A stretch of DNA of 64,000 bases, taken from Anaerococcus vaginimassiliensis (GTDB lineage: Bacteria; Bacillota; Clostridia; Tissierellales; Peptoniphilaceae). A program made the position numbers and the translations under genes. Within the stretch, counting starts at the first letter, position 1, and each line of letters opens with the position of its first letter. Positions 8,278 through 17,325 of this stretch are shown one piece after another. The stretch is taken from assembly GCF_900626155.1 (NCBI RefSeq), contig NZ_LR130844.1, forward strand, positions 1,267,109 to 1,331,108. Direction: 5' to 3'. Under the pieces are notes generated by a model. It saw only the letters and a list, made by a program, of their open reading frames with translations, was not told the origin of the DNA and did no database searches.

Positions 8278-10584
8278 ATGACCAATAAAAATCAAAATAG
8301 AATTAGAAAAAAGTCAAATAAAAAATCGCCTAATAGAACGAAGGCGAAAAAAACTAGAGAATTTACTTTTGATTTGAAGAAATTTTCCGTAATAATGATG
8401 TTCATACAGATTATATTATTTGTATTTATTTTAAGTTCGAATACTGGAATTATGGGAGATTTTCTTTCAGATTATTTCTCTAAAATATTTGGAAAACTTG
8501 CACTACTTGTTCCAGCTATAGTATTTCTTAGCTTTTTATTTGTTGCTAAAGGAAATTTTAGGAAGAACATCTCAAGGTTTCTATTAACCTATCTAATATT
8601 TCTTTTAACCTTGGCTATCTTATCAAGATCAACTATTAGAAATGACCTAGAGTGGACTATTCAATATGCTATGGTTCAAAAAGCAGACGCTGGTGGAGCT
8701 GTAGGTGGAATTATATGTTATTTTTTAGTTAACTTGATAGGAAATGTGGGTCTTTATATATTATATGGACTAAGTATTGTTTTCTTGATAGTTGACCTAA
8801 GCCCCTTTACTTATATTGAGTTTTTAAATCAAATTAAGGAAATGATACAAACACTCTTTAGTAAAACAGCTGAGTTTGCTAGACAAAAAAGTAAAACGAT
8901 AAAAGAGAGGAAAGCTTCAAGAGAAAAAATAGATAAGGAAATAAACCAAGAAGAGATAAAAACTTACGATCCTTTACCAGTAGAAGATGATAAAATTAAA
9001 TCTAAAGAAGTAAAGGAAGAAACAAAAGTTAAGAGAAAACCATTAAAGACCTATGATTTGGATAGTTTGGGCGATGCCAAGGTTAATAATTATAAGTCAA
9101 GGCAGGTTGAATTTGCTGATTTAAATGAGAACTTTAGGAGAGAATTTGGCAACTATACCTACCCAGCAATAGATCTTTTAGAAGATAGAAATAGCGACGG
9201 TGGAGTAGATGATGGAGAAATCAGACAAAGAGCTGTCGCTATAGAAGAAACATTAGATTCTTTTGGCATAGATGGAAAAGTTGTTCAGATAGATGTAGGA
9301 CCAACAGTTACTTGCTATGAGCTAAAACCACAAAGAGGTGTGAAGGTAAGTAAGATTGTAAATCTAGCTGATGATTTGGCTCTATCTCTTGCCACAAGCG
9401 GAATAAGAATCCTAGCACCTATTCCAGGCAAAAGCCATGTAGGAATTGAAGTGCCAAATGACAAAAAGGAAGTCGTAGGCCTAAAAGAAATATTAGCATC
9501 TGAAAAATACGTCAAATCTAAATACAAGATTCCCTTTGCCATGGGAAAATCAATCTCTGGTGATGTTGAAGTATCTGCTATTGAAAAGATGCCTCACCTT
9601 TTAGTATCTGGAGCTACAGGATCGGGTAAATCTGTTTGTATAAACACCATAATTATGTCAATTTTATACAAACATTCACCAAATGATGTAAAACTTCTCT
9701 TGGTAGACCCAAAGGTAGTAGAGCTTTCTATCTACAATGGAATCCCACATCTAATTATGCCAGTTATAACAGATCCTAAAAAGGCATCATCTTCATTGTT
9801 TTGGGCTATATCTGAAATGGAAAAAAGGTACAAACTTTTTGAAAAACATCATGTTAGAGATATAGTAGGATACAAAAAAGCTCAAGAATCAGACGACTCA
9901 ATGGAAAATTTACCATATATAGTTATCATAATAGACGAGTTAGCTGATTTGATGATGACTGTGGGAGCTGAGGTTGAGGATTATATAACAAGACTTGCCC
10001 AAAAATCAAGAGCTTGCGGAATCCATCTAATAATAGCAACCCAAAGACCAACTGTTGATGTAATAACAGGAACAATCAAAGCAAATATCCCATCAAGGAT
10101 TTCCTTTGCAGTTACAAGTCAAATTGACTCTAGGACAATCTTAGATGCTCAGGGAGCTGAGAAACTCCTTGGCAAGGGTGATATGTTGTATCAATCTAGT
10201 GATTCAATGAAACCAACTAGGATTCAGGGAGCATTTGTATCTGATGATGAGGTAATGAATGTAGTACAATCAATCAAAGAGGGAAACGAAAGTGACTATG
10301 ACCAAGAAGCCATAGAGAAGGTAGAAGAAGTTTCTGTAAAAGAATCAAATCCAAGTGATGATGAAGATGAATTAATAGATGAAGCAATTAAAATTATTAT
10401 AAATGAAAATACAGCATCTGTTTCAATGCTTCAAAGAAAGCTTAAGGTTGGTTATGCAAGAGCAGGAAGAATAATAGATCAGCTCGAACAAAGAGGAGTA
10501 GTCGGAGGATATGAAGGATCAAAACCAAGAAAAGTTCTTGTAGATAGGTCCTATTTTGAAGGAGAAAATAATGAATATAGCTAA
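8278..10584 (+). CDS. ftsK: DNA translocase FtsK/SpoIIIE
   Basis: This septal DNA pump moves chromosome DNA during division. The 768-residue protein has a basic N-terminus, then four or five membrane segments (about residues 30-180), a charged linker, and the FtsK motor with Walker A GATGSGKS at about 445-452 and Walker B VIIIDELADLM. The C-terminal gamma winged-helix domain (SVSMLQRKLKVGYARAGRIID) reads KOPS/SRS sites. A GTG at 8272 is in frame, but ATG 8278 has GAGGTG just before it and was preferred. pgsA starts inside its 3' end. Confidence 0.95.
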   Translation: MTNKNQNRIRKKSNKKSPNRTKAKKTREFTFDLKKFSVIMMFIQIILFVFILSSNTGIMGDFLSDYFSKIFGKLALLVPAIVFLSFLFVAKGNFRKNISRFLLTYLIFLLTLAILSRSTIRNDLEWTIQYAMVQKADAGGAVGGIICYFLVNLIGNVGLYILYGLSIVFLIVDLSPFTYIEFLNQIKEMIQTLFSKTAEFARQKSKTIKERKASREKIDKEINQEEIKTYDPLPVEDDKIKSKEVKEETKVKRKPLKTYDLDSLGDAKVNNYKSRQVEFADLNENFRREFGNYTYPAIDLLEDRNSDGGVDDGEIRQRAVAIEETLDSFGIDGKVVQIDVGPTVTCYELKPQRGVKVSKIVNLADDLALSLATSGIRILAPIPGKSHVGIEVPNDKKEVVGLKEILASEKYVKSKYKIPFAMGKSISGDVEVSAIEKMPHLLVSGATGSGKSVCINTIIMSILYKHSPNDVKLLLVDPKVVELSIYNGIPHLIMPVITDPKKASSSLFWAISEMEKRYKLFEKHHVRDIVGYKKAQESDDSMENLPYIVIIIDELADLMMTVGAEVEDYITRLAQKSRACGIHLIIATQRPTVDVITGTIKANIPSRISFAVTSQIDSRTILDAQGAEKLLGKGDMLYQSSDSMKPTRIQGAFVSDDEVMNVVQSIKEGNESDYDQEAIEKVEEVSVKESNPSDDEDELIDEAIKIIINENTASVSMLQRKLKVGYARAGRIIDQLEQRGVVGGYEGSKPRKVLVDRSYFEGENNEYS

Positions 10585-11101
10585 TAAGATAACACTTGTA
10601 AGACTGTTTTTGATACCAGTTTTTGTAATTGTATTTATGATTGAGGGCAGAAGTATGAATATAGCTGCCATTATATTTATAGTTGCCTCTCTAACAGATG
10701 CCCTTGACGGGCACCTTGCTAGAAGCAGAAATTTAATCACAAATTTTGGTAAATTTGTAGATCCTTTGGTTGATAAGGTTTTGACTATGGCAGCATTTTT
10801 AGTACTAGTAGAAGATGGAACAATAGCAGCTTGGCCAGTTATTATAATAATTTCAAGAGAGTTAATTATAACAGGATTTAGAACCTTAGCTGCTGATTCA
10901 GGTATTACAATAGCTGCAAGCATGTGGGGAAAGGCAAAGACAACCAGTCAAATGATTGCTTTAGTTATGCTTTTATTAAATTCTCAATTACTAAATGGAA
11001 TTGGAATGTATGTTTACTACCTAGCTGTAATATTGACAGTGATATCTGGAGTAGATTATATAGTTAAAAATAAAAAAGTTCTAGATTTAGAAAATATATA
11101 A
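10571..11101 (+). CDS. pgsA: CDP-diacylglycerol--glycerol-3-phosphate 3-phosphatidyltransferase
   Basis: PgsA makes phosphatidylglycerol phosphate, the first committed step to PG and cardiolipin. The 176-residue protein has the CDP-alcohol phosphotransferase motif, visible as SLTDALDGHLARSRNLITNFGKFVDPLVDK (D-x2-DG-x2-AR-x8-G-x3-D-x3-D), and about five membrane helices. An upstream TTG at 10556 is in frame, but ATG 10571 follows AAGGAG at the right distance and gives the usual N-terminus. It overlaps ftsK by 14 bases. Confidence 0.95.
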   Translation: MNIANKITLVRLFLIPVFVIVFMIEGRSMNIAAIIFIVASLTDALDGHLARSRNLITNFGKFVDPLVDKVLTMAAFLVLVEDGTIAAWPVIIIISRELIITGFRTLAADSGITIAASMWGKAKTTSQMIALVMLLLNSQLLNGIGMYVYYLAVILTVISGVDYIVKNKKVLDLENI

Positions 11102-11108
11102 CTTATAT

Positions 11109-11135
11109 AACCCTGCTTAAGGCAGGGTTTAACTT
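11109..11135 (+). terminator. Terminator hairpin after pgsA
   Basis: AACCCTGC (11109-11116) pairs with GCAGGGTT (11122-11129) around a TTAAG loop. The following tract is only TAACTTT, so termination may be incomplete. Confidence 0.55.
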
Positions 11136-11146
11136 TGCCCAAAATA

Positions 11147-11175
11147 CTTTAAGAAAAGTAAAAAAATGATATAAT
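11147..11175 (+). promoter_or_regulatory. Possible recA promoter
   Basis: A good TATAAT lies at 11170-11175, about 50 bases before recA. The matching -35 position (11147-11152, CTTTAA) is poor. No clear LexA box of the Gram-positive type (GAAC-N4-GTTC) was seen in this spacer. Confidence 0.4.
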
Positions 11176-11223
11176 AAAAGTAATTGATAGTGTACAGATT
11201 ATAGAAAAATATAGGAGTTTATT

Positions 11224-12285
11224 ATGGATAAAGAAAAACAAAAAGCCTTGGATCAGGCATTTAAAAATATAGAGAAAAAATATGGTAAGGGAGCTATCAT
11301 GAAGATGGGAGAAGCTCCTAAGATTTCTGTATCAGCAATACCAACTGGAGCTGTAAACCTAGATATGGCACTTGGAGTTGGTGGGATACCAAGAGGAAGA
11401 GTCATAGAAATATTCGGACCAGAATCATCTGGTAAGACAACACTTGCCCTTCATATAGTAGCAGAAGATCAAAAAGAAGATCAAACTTGCGCCTTTATAG
11501 ATGCGGAGCATGCCCTTGATGCAGAATATGCAAAAAACTTGGGCGTAGACATTGATAATTTAATTTTATCTCAACCAGATACAGGAGAGCAGGGTCTTGA
11601 TATAGCAGAAAGCTTAGTTAGAAGTGGTGCTGTAGATCTAATAGTAGTAGACTCTGTTGCAGCCTTAGTTCCTAAGGCGGAAATAGAAGGGGAAATGGGA
11701 GCAAGTCACGTAGGACTTCAAGCAAGACTTATGAGTCAAGCTCTAAGAAGACTTACTGGTGTTATTGCAAAGTCAAATACAACAGTAATATTTATCAACC
11801 AACTTAGAGAAAAAGTTGGGGTTATGTTTGGTAATCCAGAAACAACACCAGGTGGTCGTGCTCTTAAGTTTTATTCTTCTGTTAGACTTGATATAAGAAG
11901 ACTTAAGACAATAACTCAAGGTGATGAATCAATTGGTTCTAGAACTAGGGTTAAAATTGTAAAAAATAAAGTTGCACCTCCATTTAAGGTAGTAGAATTT
12001 GATATTATGTATGGTCAAGGTATTTCTAAGTCGGGAGTTTTATTAGATACTGCTGTAGATTTAGATGTAGTTGATAAGGCTGGTTCTTGGTTTTCATACA
12101 AGGATGAGAAATTAGGTCAAGGTAGAGAAAAAGTAAAAGATTATCTTGAAGAAAATCCAGAACTTGCAAGTCAAATAGAAGCAGAAGTTCGTGCAACTAT
12201 AAATGCTAAAGATGATGAAGATGAATCTCACGAAGAAGATAGCAAGGATACAAAAGATAAAGAAGATAAAAAAGTAGAGAAATAA
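11224..12285 (+). CDS. recA: Recombinase RecA
   Basis: RecA forms filaments on single-stranded DNA, catalyses strand exchange and triggers LexA-type self-cleavage. The 353-residue protein has Walker [10 protein letters not shown] at about 65-73, the FIDAEHALD and [10 protein letters not shown] segments, the L2 loop ([22 protein letters not shown]) and a very acidic/basic C-terminal tail rich in Asp, Glu and Lys. AGGAG precedes the ATG. It stands alone between a hairpin and a bidirectional terminator shared with dinB. Confidence 0.98.
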   Translation: MDKEKQKALDQAFKNIEKKYGKGAIMKMGEAPKISVSAIPTGAVNLDMALGVGGIPRGRVIEIFGPESSGKTTLALHIVAEDQKEDQTCAFIDAEHALDAEYAKNLGVDIDNLILSQPDTGEQGLDIAESLVRSGAVDLIVVDSVAALVPKAEIEGEMGASHVGLQARLMSQALRRLTGVIAKSNTTVIFINQLREKVGVMFGNPETTPGGRALKFYSSVRLDIRRLKTITQGDESIGSRTRVKIVKNKVAPPFKVVEFDIMYGQGISKSGVLLDTAVDLDVVDKAGSWFSYKDEKLGQGREKVKDYLEENPELASQIEAEVRATINAKDDEDESHEEDSKDTKDKEDKKVEK

Positions 12286-12286
12286 G

Positions 12287-12331
12287 AAAAATCCTAGAAA
12301 TTTTGGAGTTTGTCCAAATTTCTGGGATTTT
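12287..12331. terminator. Bidirectional terminator between recA and dinB
   Basis: The segment around 12287-12307 pairs with 12313-12331 over about 18 positions with one bulge and one mismatch, around a short loop. It is flanked by A-runs on the left and T-runs on the right, so it can end both the recA (+) and dinB (-) transcripts. Confidence 0.75.
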
Positions 12332-12344
12332 AATATGAGTAAAT

Positions 12345-13379
12345 TTATAAAAATGATAGTTGGTTTAAATCTCTTTTGCTCAAATTTGATATAGAAACAC
12401 CTATAAGCCTTAGATATTCACCCTTATAAACCTCATTGAGAAGTCCTACAGACTCATTATATATATCAATTGCCGTGTATATTGGCTCTTGGAGGGTGAT
12501 CGCCTTAGTATGAGTCTTAAATCTTTCATCTTTAATCTTTATATTGACAGTTTTACCTTGAATATCTTTTATATTCATCTCATCTTCTATCAATTCTGAT
12601 AAATTTTTAAGGTAAGAATATAAAAGATTTATATCATTAGTATTTTTGCTGAAGGTTCGTTCTTTACCGATACTTTTTCTCTTCCTACTTGGATTTACTT
12701 TCCTGTCATCGACTCCCCTTATCACATGATAAATGTAAGTTCCTTGCTTGCCAAAATTATCAGTCAAATATTCTTCATCTAATTTTAATAGGTCACCTAC
12801 CTTGCTTACACCTATCTTATTAAGCTTCTGACTAGTTTTCCTTCCTATACCATGAACCTTATCAATAGAGATATCAGGAAGCATTTTATCAAGGTCTTCT
12901 TTATTTATTTGGGTGATACCGTGAGGTTTTTTCCAATCACTAGCTAATTTTGCTAGAAACTTGTTATAAGATATACCAACAGAAATGCTTATACCAGTTT
13001 GCCTATGGACTTTATCTTGTAAAATATGGGATATTTTTTGTGGATTATCATTATCAACTACTAAATAAGCTTCATCCACAGACACTTGCTCCATTACTTT
13101 TGAAAAAGTTTTAACTATGGCAAACACTTCGCGAGATTTTTCTCTGTAGTATTTATGGTCAACAGGAATTATAATAAGATTTGGGCAAAGTGTTTTGGCC
13201 ATAAAAACAGGCATAGCTGAATGAATACCAAAGGTGCGAGCCTTATAATTTGCTGTAGTAATTATTGATTTATTTGAAAGTCCACCAACAGCTAGTGGCA
13301 AGTTTTTTAATTTAGGATTTCTTAATTCTTCGCATGATGCATAAAAAGCATCACAATCGACGTGAAATATGTATCTCAT
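12345..13379 (-). CDS. dinB: DNA polymerase IV (Y family)
   Basis: DinB is an error-prone translesion polymerase. The 344-residue protein has the N-terminal catalytic motif HVDCDAFYASCEE, the second acidic motif SVDEAYL, the HhH segment (VHGIGRKTSQKLNKIG) and a C-terminal little-finger domain. The open frame extends upstream to an ATG at 13430, but the added 17 residues are not typical and the family usually begins at MRYIFHVD, so 13379 was chosen. Neither start has a clear Shine-Dalgarno site. A TATAAT lies 6 bases before ATG 13379, compatible with a leaderless message. Confidence 0.93.
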   Translation of the reverse strand: MRYIFHVDCDAFYASCEELRNPKLKNLPLAVGGLSNKSIITTANYKARTFGIHSAMPVFMAKTLCPNLIIIPVDHKYYREKSREVFAIVKTFSKVMEQVSVDEAYLVVDNDNPQKISHILQDKVHRQTGISISVGISYNKFLAKLASDWKKPHGITQINKEDLDKMLPDISIDKVHGIGRKTSQKLNKIGVSKVGDLLKLDEEYLTDNFGKQGTYIYHVIRGVDDRKVNPSRKRKSIGKERTFSKNTNDINLLYSYLKNLSELIEDEMNIKDIQGKTVNIKIKDERFKTHTKAITLQEPIYTAIDIYNESVGLLNEVYKGEYLRLIGVSISNLSKRDLNQLSFL

Positions 13380-13481
13380 AAACCCATTATACTTTAGATT
13401 GTTGGTATAGCTTGTTTTATAAATTGGCATATCATTTTTATAAGTTTTGCTATAAAAGTTTAAATAAAGTAAGATATAGGT

Positions 13482-13727
13482 ATGAGAATAGATAAATTTT
13501 TGAAAAATTCAAGGATAATTAAAAGAAGGCAAGTGGCAAAGGAAGCCTGTGAAAATGGTAGAGTTACCATCAATGATAAGATAGCTAAAGCAGGTAGCCT
13601 TGTAGAAGAAGGAGATGTGGTGGAGGTTGTATTTGGAACAAGCACATTAAAAGTTAGGGTGCTTAGCTTGATTGATGGAGCTAAAAAGAATACTGCCACC
13701 AGCATGTATGAGGTAATAGATGGCTAA
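13482..13727 (+). CDS. rqcP: RqcP/YabO-type S4-domain RNA-binding protein
   Basis: RqcP works with RqcH on stalled 50S subunits to add C-terminal Ala tails. The 81-residue protein is a single S4 domain, beginning MRIDKFLKNSRIIKRRQVAKEAC, with the NGRVTINDKIAKAGSLVEEGDVVEV core. The Hsp15/YabO length and the following divIC and tilS genes match the Firmicute yabO-divIC-tilS-hpt order. The ribosome binding site is weak. It overlaps divIC by 8 bases. Confidence 0.9.
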   Translation: MRIDKFLKNSRIIKRRQVAKEACENGRVTINDKIAKAGSLVEEGDVVEVVFGTSTLKVRVLSLIDGAKKNTATSMYEVIDG

Positions 13728-14034
13728 GAAAAATTCATACCTTAAAAGGAGAAGAAAGCAAAACCAGAGGTTTTTGTTAACGATTTTTGCTGTTTTACTA
13801 ATATCTGGTCTTTCATATTATGCCTATGGAGTTAAGGTAAATAGAGAAATGGTTAGTCTAGATAAGGAAATTCATTCCTCAGTAAAGAAAAAAGAAAGTC
13901 TCCAAGCAGAGATTAAAGAGCTAAAAGATGATTACGAAAAAAGAAATACTGATGAATTTAAGGAAAAAATAGCCAGAGATAGACTTGATATGGTCAAAAA
14001 ATCAGAAGTGGTCTACGAAGATGACAATAATTGA
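13720..14034 (+). CDS. divIC: Septum formation initiator, DivIC/FtsB family
   Basis: DivIC is a bitopic divisome protein. The 104-residue product has a short basic cytoplasmic N-terminus (KKNSYLKRRRKQN), one membrane helix (about residues 18-36, LLTIFAVLLISGLSYYAYG) and an extracellular coiled coil (about 40-80) ending in an acidic tail. Its size, topology and place between rqcP and tilS support the name. Sequence identity in this family is always low. Confidence 0.85.
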   Translation: MAKKNSYLKRRRKQNQRFLLTIFAVLLISGLSYYAYGVKVNREMVSLDKEIHSSVKKKESLQAEIKELKDDYEKRNTDEFKEKIARDRLDMVKKSEVVYEDDNN

Positions 14035-15385
14035 TGATATAAGAAAAACTATTTTAGATAATAATCTGATAGAAAAAGATGATTTGATTATAGTTGGTGC
14101 CAGTGGAGGGCCTGATAGTCAGTTTCTTGTTTATGCTCTAAATGAACTAAAAAATGAATTGAAATTCGATATAATTCTTGCTCACTTTAATCACCTTCAT
14201 AGGAAGGAAGCTAAAGAAGATGAGATGCTTGTTAAAGAAACAGCAGAAAAATTAGGTCTTCGTTTTGTGACAAAATCCCAAAGTATGGATGATTTTGCTA
14301 AAAAGATGAAAATATCTCCAGAAGATGCTGGCAGAAGATTGAGGTATGAGTTTTTTAGAAGTATTGAAAAAGATAGAAATCCTAAGATTGCAGTAGCTCA
14401 CACCTTAGATGATCAAGCAGAAACAGTTCTAATGAGAATAATTCGTGGAACAGGAGTAAACGGTCTGGTAGCTATGACCTACAAAAATGATGATATCATA
14501 AGGCCTATTCTTGATATTAAAAAACAAGACCTTCTAGTTTATTTAGATGATAATGGCATTAGATATCACATAGATAAAACAAACAACGAGACAGACTATA
14601 CTAGAAATAAAATAAGGCTTGATATTATTCCACAAATCGAAAAAATCAACCCCAATTTTAAGAAATCTTTGGTAAACTTATCTCATATAGCATCTGACGA
14701 AACAAGTATTACTGATAGATATATAGAAAATTTGTATGCTGAAGTATTGCTAGAATCAAAAGATAGTTTTGTAAGTCTTAATAGGAGAGATTTTGATAAA
14801 TTAGATGATTCATTGAGAGCTAAGATACTAAGAAGAGCGATTTTGGATATCAAAGGCGAAATCAGAGATATCAGCAAAGAAAATATAGATAGATTTTTAG
14901 AAATTATTAGTCTTGATAATGGTAAGTCTATCATAAAAGATGATTTAATCCTTACAAAGTCATATAATCAATATAGGCTTTATATTAATAAACCAAATGC
15001 AAAAATTTTTGCTGATGTTTCAATAGATATAGGAGATGAAATTAGATTTGGAACTTATAAAATAAAGGTTACAAAGGTAGACTCTTATAGAAAGAAAAAA
15101 GCCAAAAATGTCGAATACTTCGATATGGATAAGCTTAGCTTTCCTCTAAAGGTAAGATTCAGAGAAAACGGTGATTTTATAAAACCTATAGGCATGAACC
15201 ATAGAAAAAAGCTCAAGGATCTTTTTATAGACTATAAAGTAGATAAGTTTAAAAGAGATAATATACCAATAATATTGTCAAAAGATGATATAATTTGGGT
15301 AACTGGTTTAAGAAGCTCGGAGGATTACAAAGTTGATCCTTCAACAAAAAATATTATAAAAATAGAGGTAGAAGATGATAACTGA
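14021..15385 (+). CDS. tilS: tRNA(Ile)-lysidine synthetase
   Basis: TilS modifies C34 of tRNA-Ile(CAU) to lysidine so that it reads AUA, a codon used heavily in this window. The 454-residue protein has the PP-loop SGGPDS about 22 residues from the start, the HFNHLHR segment and the AHTLDDQAETVLMR motif, then the TilS substrate-binding and C-terminal domains (KLKDLFIDYKVD). A TTG at 13985 is in frame, but ATG 14021 gives the usual N-terminus. It overlaps divIC by 14 bases. Confidence 0.95.
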   Translation: MTIIDDIRKTILDNNLIEKDDLIIVGASGGPDSQFLVYALNELKNELKFDIILAHFNHLHRKEAKEDEMLVKETAEKLGLRFVTKSQSMDDFAKKMKISPEDAGRRLRYEFFRSIEKDRNPKIAVAHTLDDQAETVLMRIIRGTGVNGLVAMTYKNDDIIRPILDIKKQDLLVYLDDNGIRYHIDKTNNETDYTRNKIRLDIIPQIEKINPNFKKSLVNLSHIASDETSITDRYIENLYAEVLLESKDSFVSLNRRDFDKLDDSLRAKILRRAILDIKGEIRDISKENIDRFLEIISLDNGKSIIKDDLILTKSYNQYRLYINKPNAKIFADVSIDIGDEIRFGTYKIKVTKVDSYRKKKAKNVEYFDMDKLSFPLKVRFRENGDFIKPIGMNHRKKLKDLFIDYKVDKFKRDNIPIILSKDDIIWVTGLRSSEDYKVDPSTKNIIKIEVEDDN

Positions 15386-15944
15386 TTACAGTGAAATTAT
15401 TGACAGAGTGTTAATAGATGAAGAAAGCTTGAAGCTTAAAATAAAACAATTAGCAAAAACAATCAACGACTACTACAAAGACAAGGACGAAGTTATTCTT
15501 GTAGGTATTCTAAAGGGATCTGTAATGTTTATGGCAGAACTTGCCAAAAGTTTAAAGATTGATATGAAGATGGACTTTATGGTTGTATCATCATATGCAG
15601 AAAACACTTACTCTTCCGGAAATGTTAAAATCCTAAAAGACTTAGATATTGATGTAAAAGGTAAGGAAGTGTTGATTGTAGAAGATATAATTGATACAGG
15701 ATACACATTAAGAAAAACAAAAGAAAATCTAATCAATAGAGAAGCAAAAGATGTTAAAATTGTAACTCTTTTAGATAAGCCTGAAAGAAGAGAAGTAGAA
15801 ATAAAACCAGATTGGTCAGGCTTTAAAATACCAAACGAATATGTTGTAGGTTTTGGTCTAGATTATGATCAGTTATACAGAAACTTGCCTTACATAGGTA
15901 TTTTAAAGAGATCATTTTATGAAGATATTGAGGATGTAAAATAG
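15375..15944 (+). CDS. hpt: Hypoxanthine phosphoribosyltransferase
   Basis: Hpt salvages hypoxanthine and guanine to IMP and GMP using PRPP. The 189-residue protein has the PRPP-binding motif VLIVEDIIDTGYTL and the flexible-loop region (VVSSYAENTYSSG). The ATG overlaps tilS by 11 bases with AGAGG upstream. The tilS-hpt pair is common in Firmicutes, where ftsH often follows. Here a terminator and a small membrane protein follow instead. Confidence 0.95.
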   Translation: MITDYSEIIDRVLIDEESLKLKIKQLAKTINDYYKDKDEVILVGILKGSVMFMAELAKSLKIDMKMDFMVVSSYAENTYSSGNVKILKDLDIDVKGKEVLIVEDIIDTGYTLRKTKENLINREAKDVKIVTLLDKPERREVEIKPDWSGFKIPNEYVVGFGLDYDQLYRNLPYIGILKRSFYEDIEDVK

Positions 15945-15966
15945 GTCTTTGGCCTATTTTATTTTT
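15938..15966 (+). terminator. Intrinsic terminator after hpt
   Basis: AAAATAGG (15938-15945) pairs with CCTATTTT (15953-15960), extended by U-G and C-G pairs around a TTT loop. It ends in ATTTTT and overlaps the hpt stop codon. Confidence 0.75.
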
Positions 15967-15977
15967 AAGGAGTTAGT

Positions 15978-16469
15978 ATGAAAAGTTTTGATTCGATGAT
16001 AATTATACTTTATGGTGTTATAGTTGTATTTTTCTTATATAGAATTATTAAACAAATGAAAGATAAGAAAAAACTTGAAGGAAATATCGAAAGCTTTAAA
16101 CGTCCTTCATCAACTTTTGAAGTTATTCTATTTTCTGTATTAACTGTTACGGGAATTGTGAACTTATATTTTGGATATGTGCAAAATAACAAGCAAAATA
16201 TGCTAACTGCTGTAGTTATGATTGCCCTTGCTGTAGTATTTGCAATCTCAACAAGGTCAAAATTATATGTGGCAGAAAATGGAATTTTGTCAAATGCAGC
16301 ATTTTCAACATATAAACAAATCAAAAAATGGGGATTTGACCCAGAAAACGGCGATTTTGTAATGTTAGTTAAAGATCAAAAAGGTGAAAATAGAGAAGTA
16401 ACGAAGGTAAATAAAGCTGATATCGAAAGAATAAATACCCTTATTAGAAAATATAAGTTAGGCAAGTAA
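15978..16469 (+). CDS. Uncharacterised membrane protein with C-terminal soluble domain
   Basis: I do not recognise a named family with certainty. The 163-residue protein has three predicted membrane helices (about residues 7-23, 46-66 and 75-92). A soluble C-terminal domain (about 95-163) contains IKKWGFDPENGDFVMLVKDQ and ends in a basic helix. The pattern resembles small membrane proteins of the DUF5673 type, but that is only an impression. It has a good AAGGAG site, follows the hpt terminator and precedes coaX. Confidence 0.75.
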   Translation: MKSFDSMIIILYGVIVVFFLYRIIKQMKDKKKLEGNIESFKRPSSTFEVILFSVLTVTGIVNLYFGYVQNNKQNMLTAVVMIALAVVFAISTRSKLYVAENGILSNAAFSTYKQIKKWGFDPENGDFVMLVKDQKGENREVTKVNKADIERINTLIRKYKLGK

Positions 16470-16471
16470 GC

Positions 16472-16499
16472 TTGAAATTTGCTCCAATAAACGTATTAT
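16472..16499 (+). promoter_or_regulatory. Possible promoter of the coaX-dusB-greA-lysS operon
   Basis: TTGAAA at 16472-16477 and TATTAT at 16494-16499 are 16 bases apart. The left arm of an inverted repeat (GCTCCAAT, 16481-16488) falls in the spacer. Confidence 0.5.
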
Positions 16500-16529
16500 A
16501 TTAGGGTTAATTTGAATGTGAATTGGAGC
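16481..16529. repeat. Inverted repeat GCTCCAAT / ATTGGAGC before coaX
   Basis: Perfect 8-base arms lie at 16481-16488 and 16522-16529, 33 bases apart. The right arm contains the coaX ribosome binding site (GGAG 16525-16528). It could be an operator around the promoter, or an RNA hairpin hiding the ribosome binding site in readthrough transcripts. Confidence 0.6.
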
Positions 16530-16533
16530 GACG

Positions 16534-17325
16534 ATGTTACTAGTAATAGATATTGGAAATACAAACACAGTTATAGGTGTTTATGAGAAAGAAAATTTAA
16601 AATCTAAATTTAGAGTGGCGACCGATTTGAAAAAAACAAGTGACGAATTGGTGGCTACTTTATTTAATATGTTGGCAATTAAAAAAATAGACGTAGCAGA
16701 TATCGAAGATACGATTATGTCATGTGTAGTACCGGATGTTATGTATAACTGGCAATCTGCAAATAGAAAGCTATTTAACAAGGAAGCTATAGTGGTGGAT
16801 TCTGAAACTCCTACTTTTCTTACAATAGAGTATGAAAACCCAAAAGAAGTTGGAGCAGATAGAATTGTCGATGCAGTAGCAGCTTTTAGCAAATATGGTG
16901 GTCCAGCCATAGTCGTAGATATGGGAACAGCCATTACATTTGATGTGATTACCGAAGATAAGAAATATCTAGGAGGATCAATTGCACCAGGCATAAGGAT
17001 TGCCCAAGACGGACTATTTGGTTCAACTGCTATGTTACCTAAAATTGAATTGATGCAACCAGAAAGTGCAATAGGGAAAAACACGCCAGATAGCATTAAT
17101 GCAGGTATAGTTTTTGGATATATAGGAATGATTGATAGTATTATTTCTGTATTAATTAATGAAATCAAAGAAAAATACAAGATCAATCCAGACGATATTA
17201 AAATCGTCGCTACTGGTGGGTATTCAGAGTTGATTTCAGCTTCAAGTAAATATATAGAAATAATAGAACCTGACCTAATGCTTGAAGGTCTAATGCTAAT
17301 TTATGAAAGAAATCATGATAAATAA
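16534..17325 (+). CDS. coaX: Type III pantothenate kinase
   Basis: CoaX phosphorylates pantothenate in the first step of coenzyme A synthesis and is not feedback-inhibited by CoA. The 263-residue protein has the ASKHA-fold motifs DIGNTN at the N-terminus, GADRIVDAVAA, the phosphate-2 motif VDMGTAITFD, and PGIRIAQDGLFGSTAMLP. It starts at ATG 16534 after TTGGAG. It overlaps dusB by 23 bases. Confidence 0.95.
   Translation: MLLVIDIGNTNTVIGVYEKENLKSKFRVATDLKKTSDELVATLFNMLAIKKIDVADIEDTIMSCVVPDVMYNWQSANRKLFNKEAIVVDSETPTFLTIEYENPKEVGADRIVDAVAAFSKYGGPAIVVDMGTAITFDVITEDKKYLGGSIAPGIRIAQDGLFGSTAMLPKIELMQPESAIGKNTPDSINAGIVFGYIGMIDSIISVLINEIKEKYKINPDDIKIVATGGYSELISASSKYIEIIEPDLMLEGLMLIYERNHDK

Noticed and set aside
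10519-10923. 134-residue minus-strand frame across the ftsK-pgsA junction
   Set aside because: It overlaps two well-supported genes on the other strand and has no ribosome binding site; it is a shadow of pgsA.
16581-17186. 201-residue open frame on the minus strand opposite coaX
   Set aside because: It lies entirely inside coaX, which has full family motifs, has no ribosome binding site, and its translation is a hydrophobic low-complexity shadow of the coaX codons.
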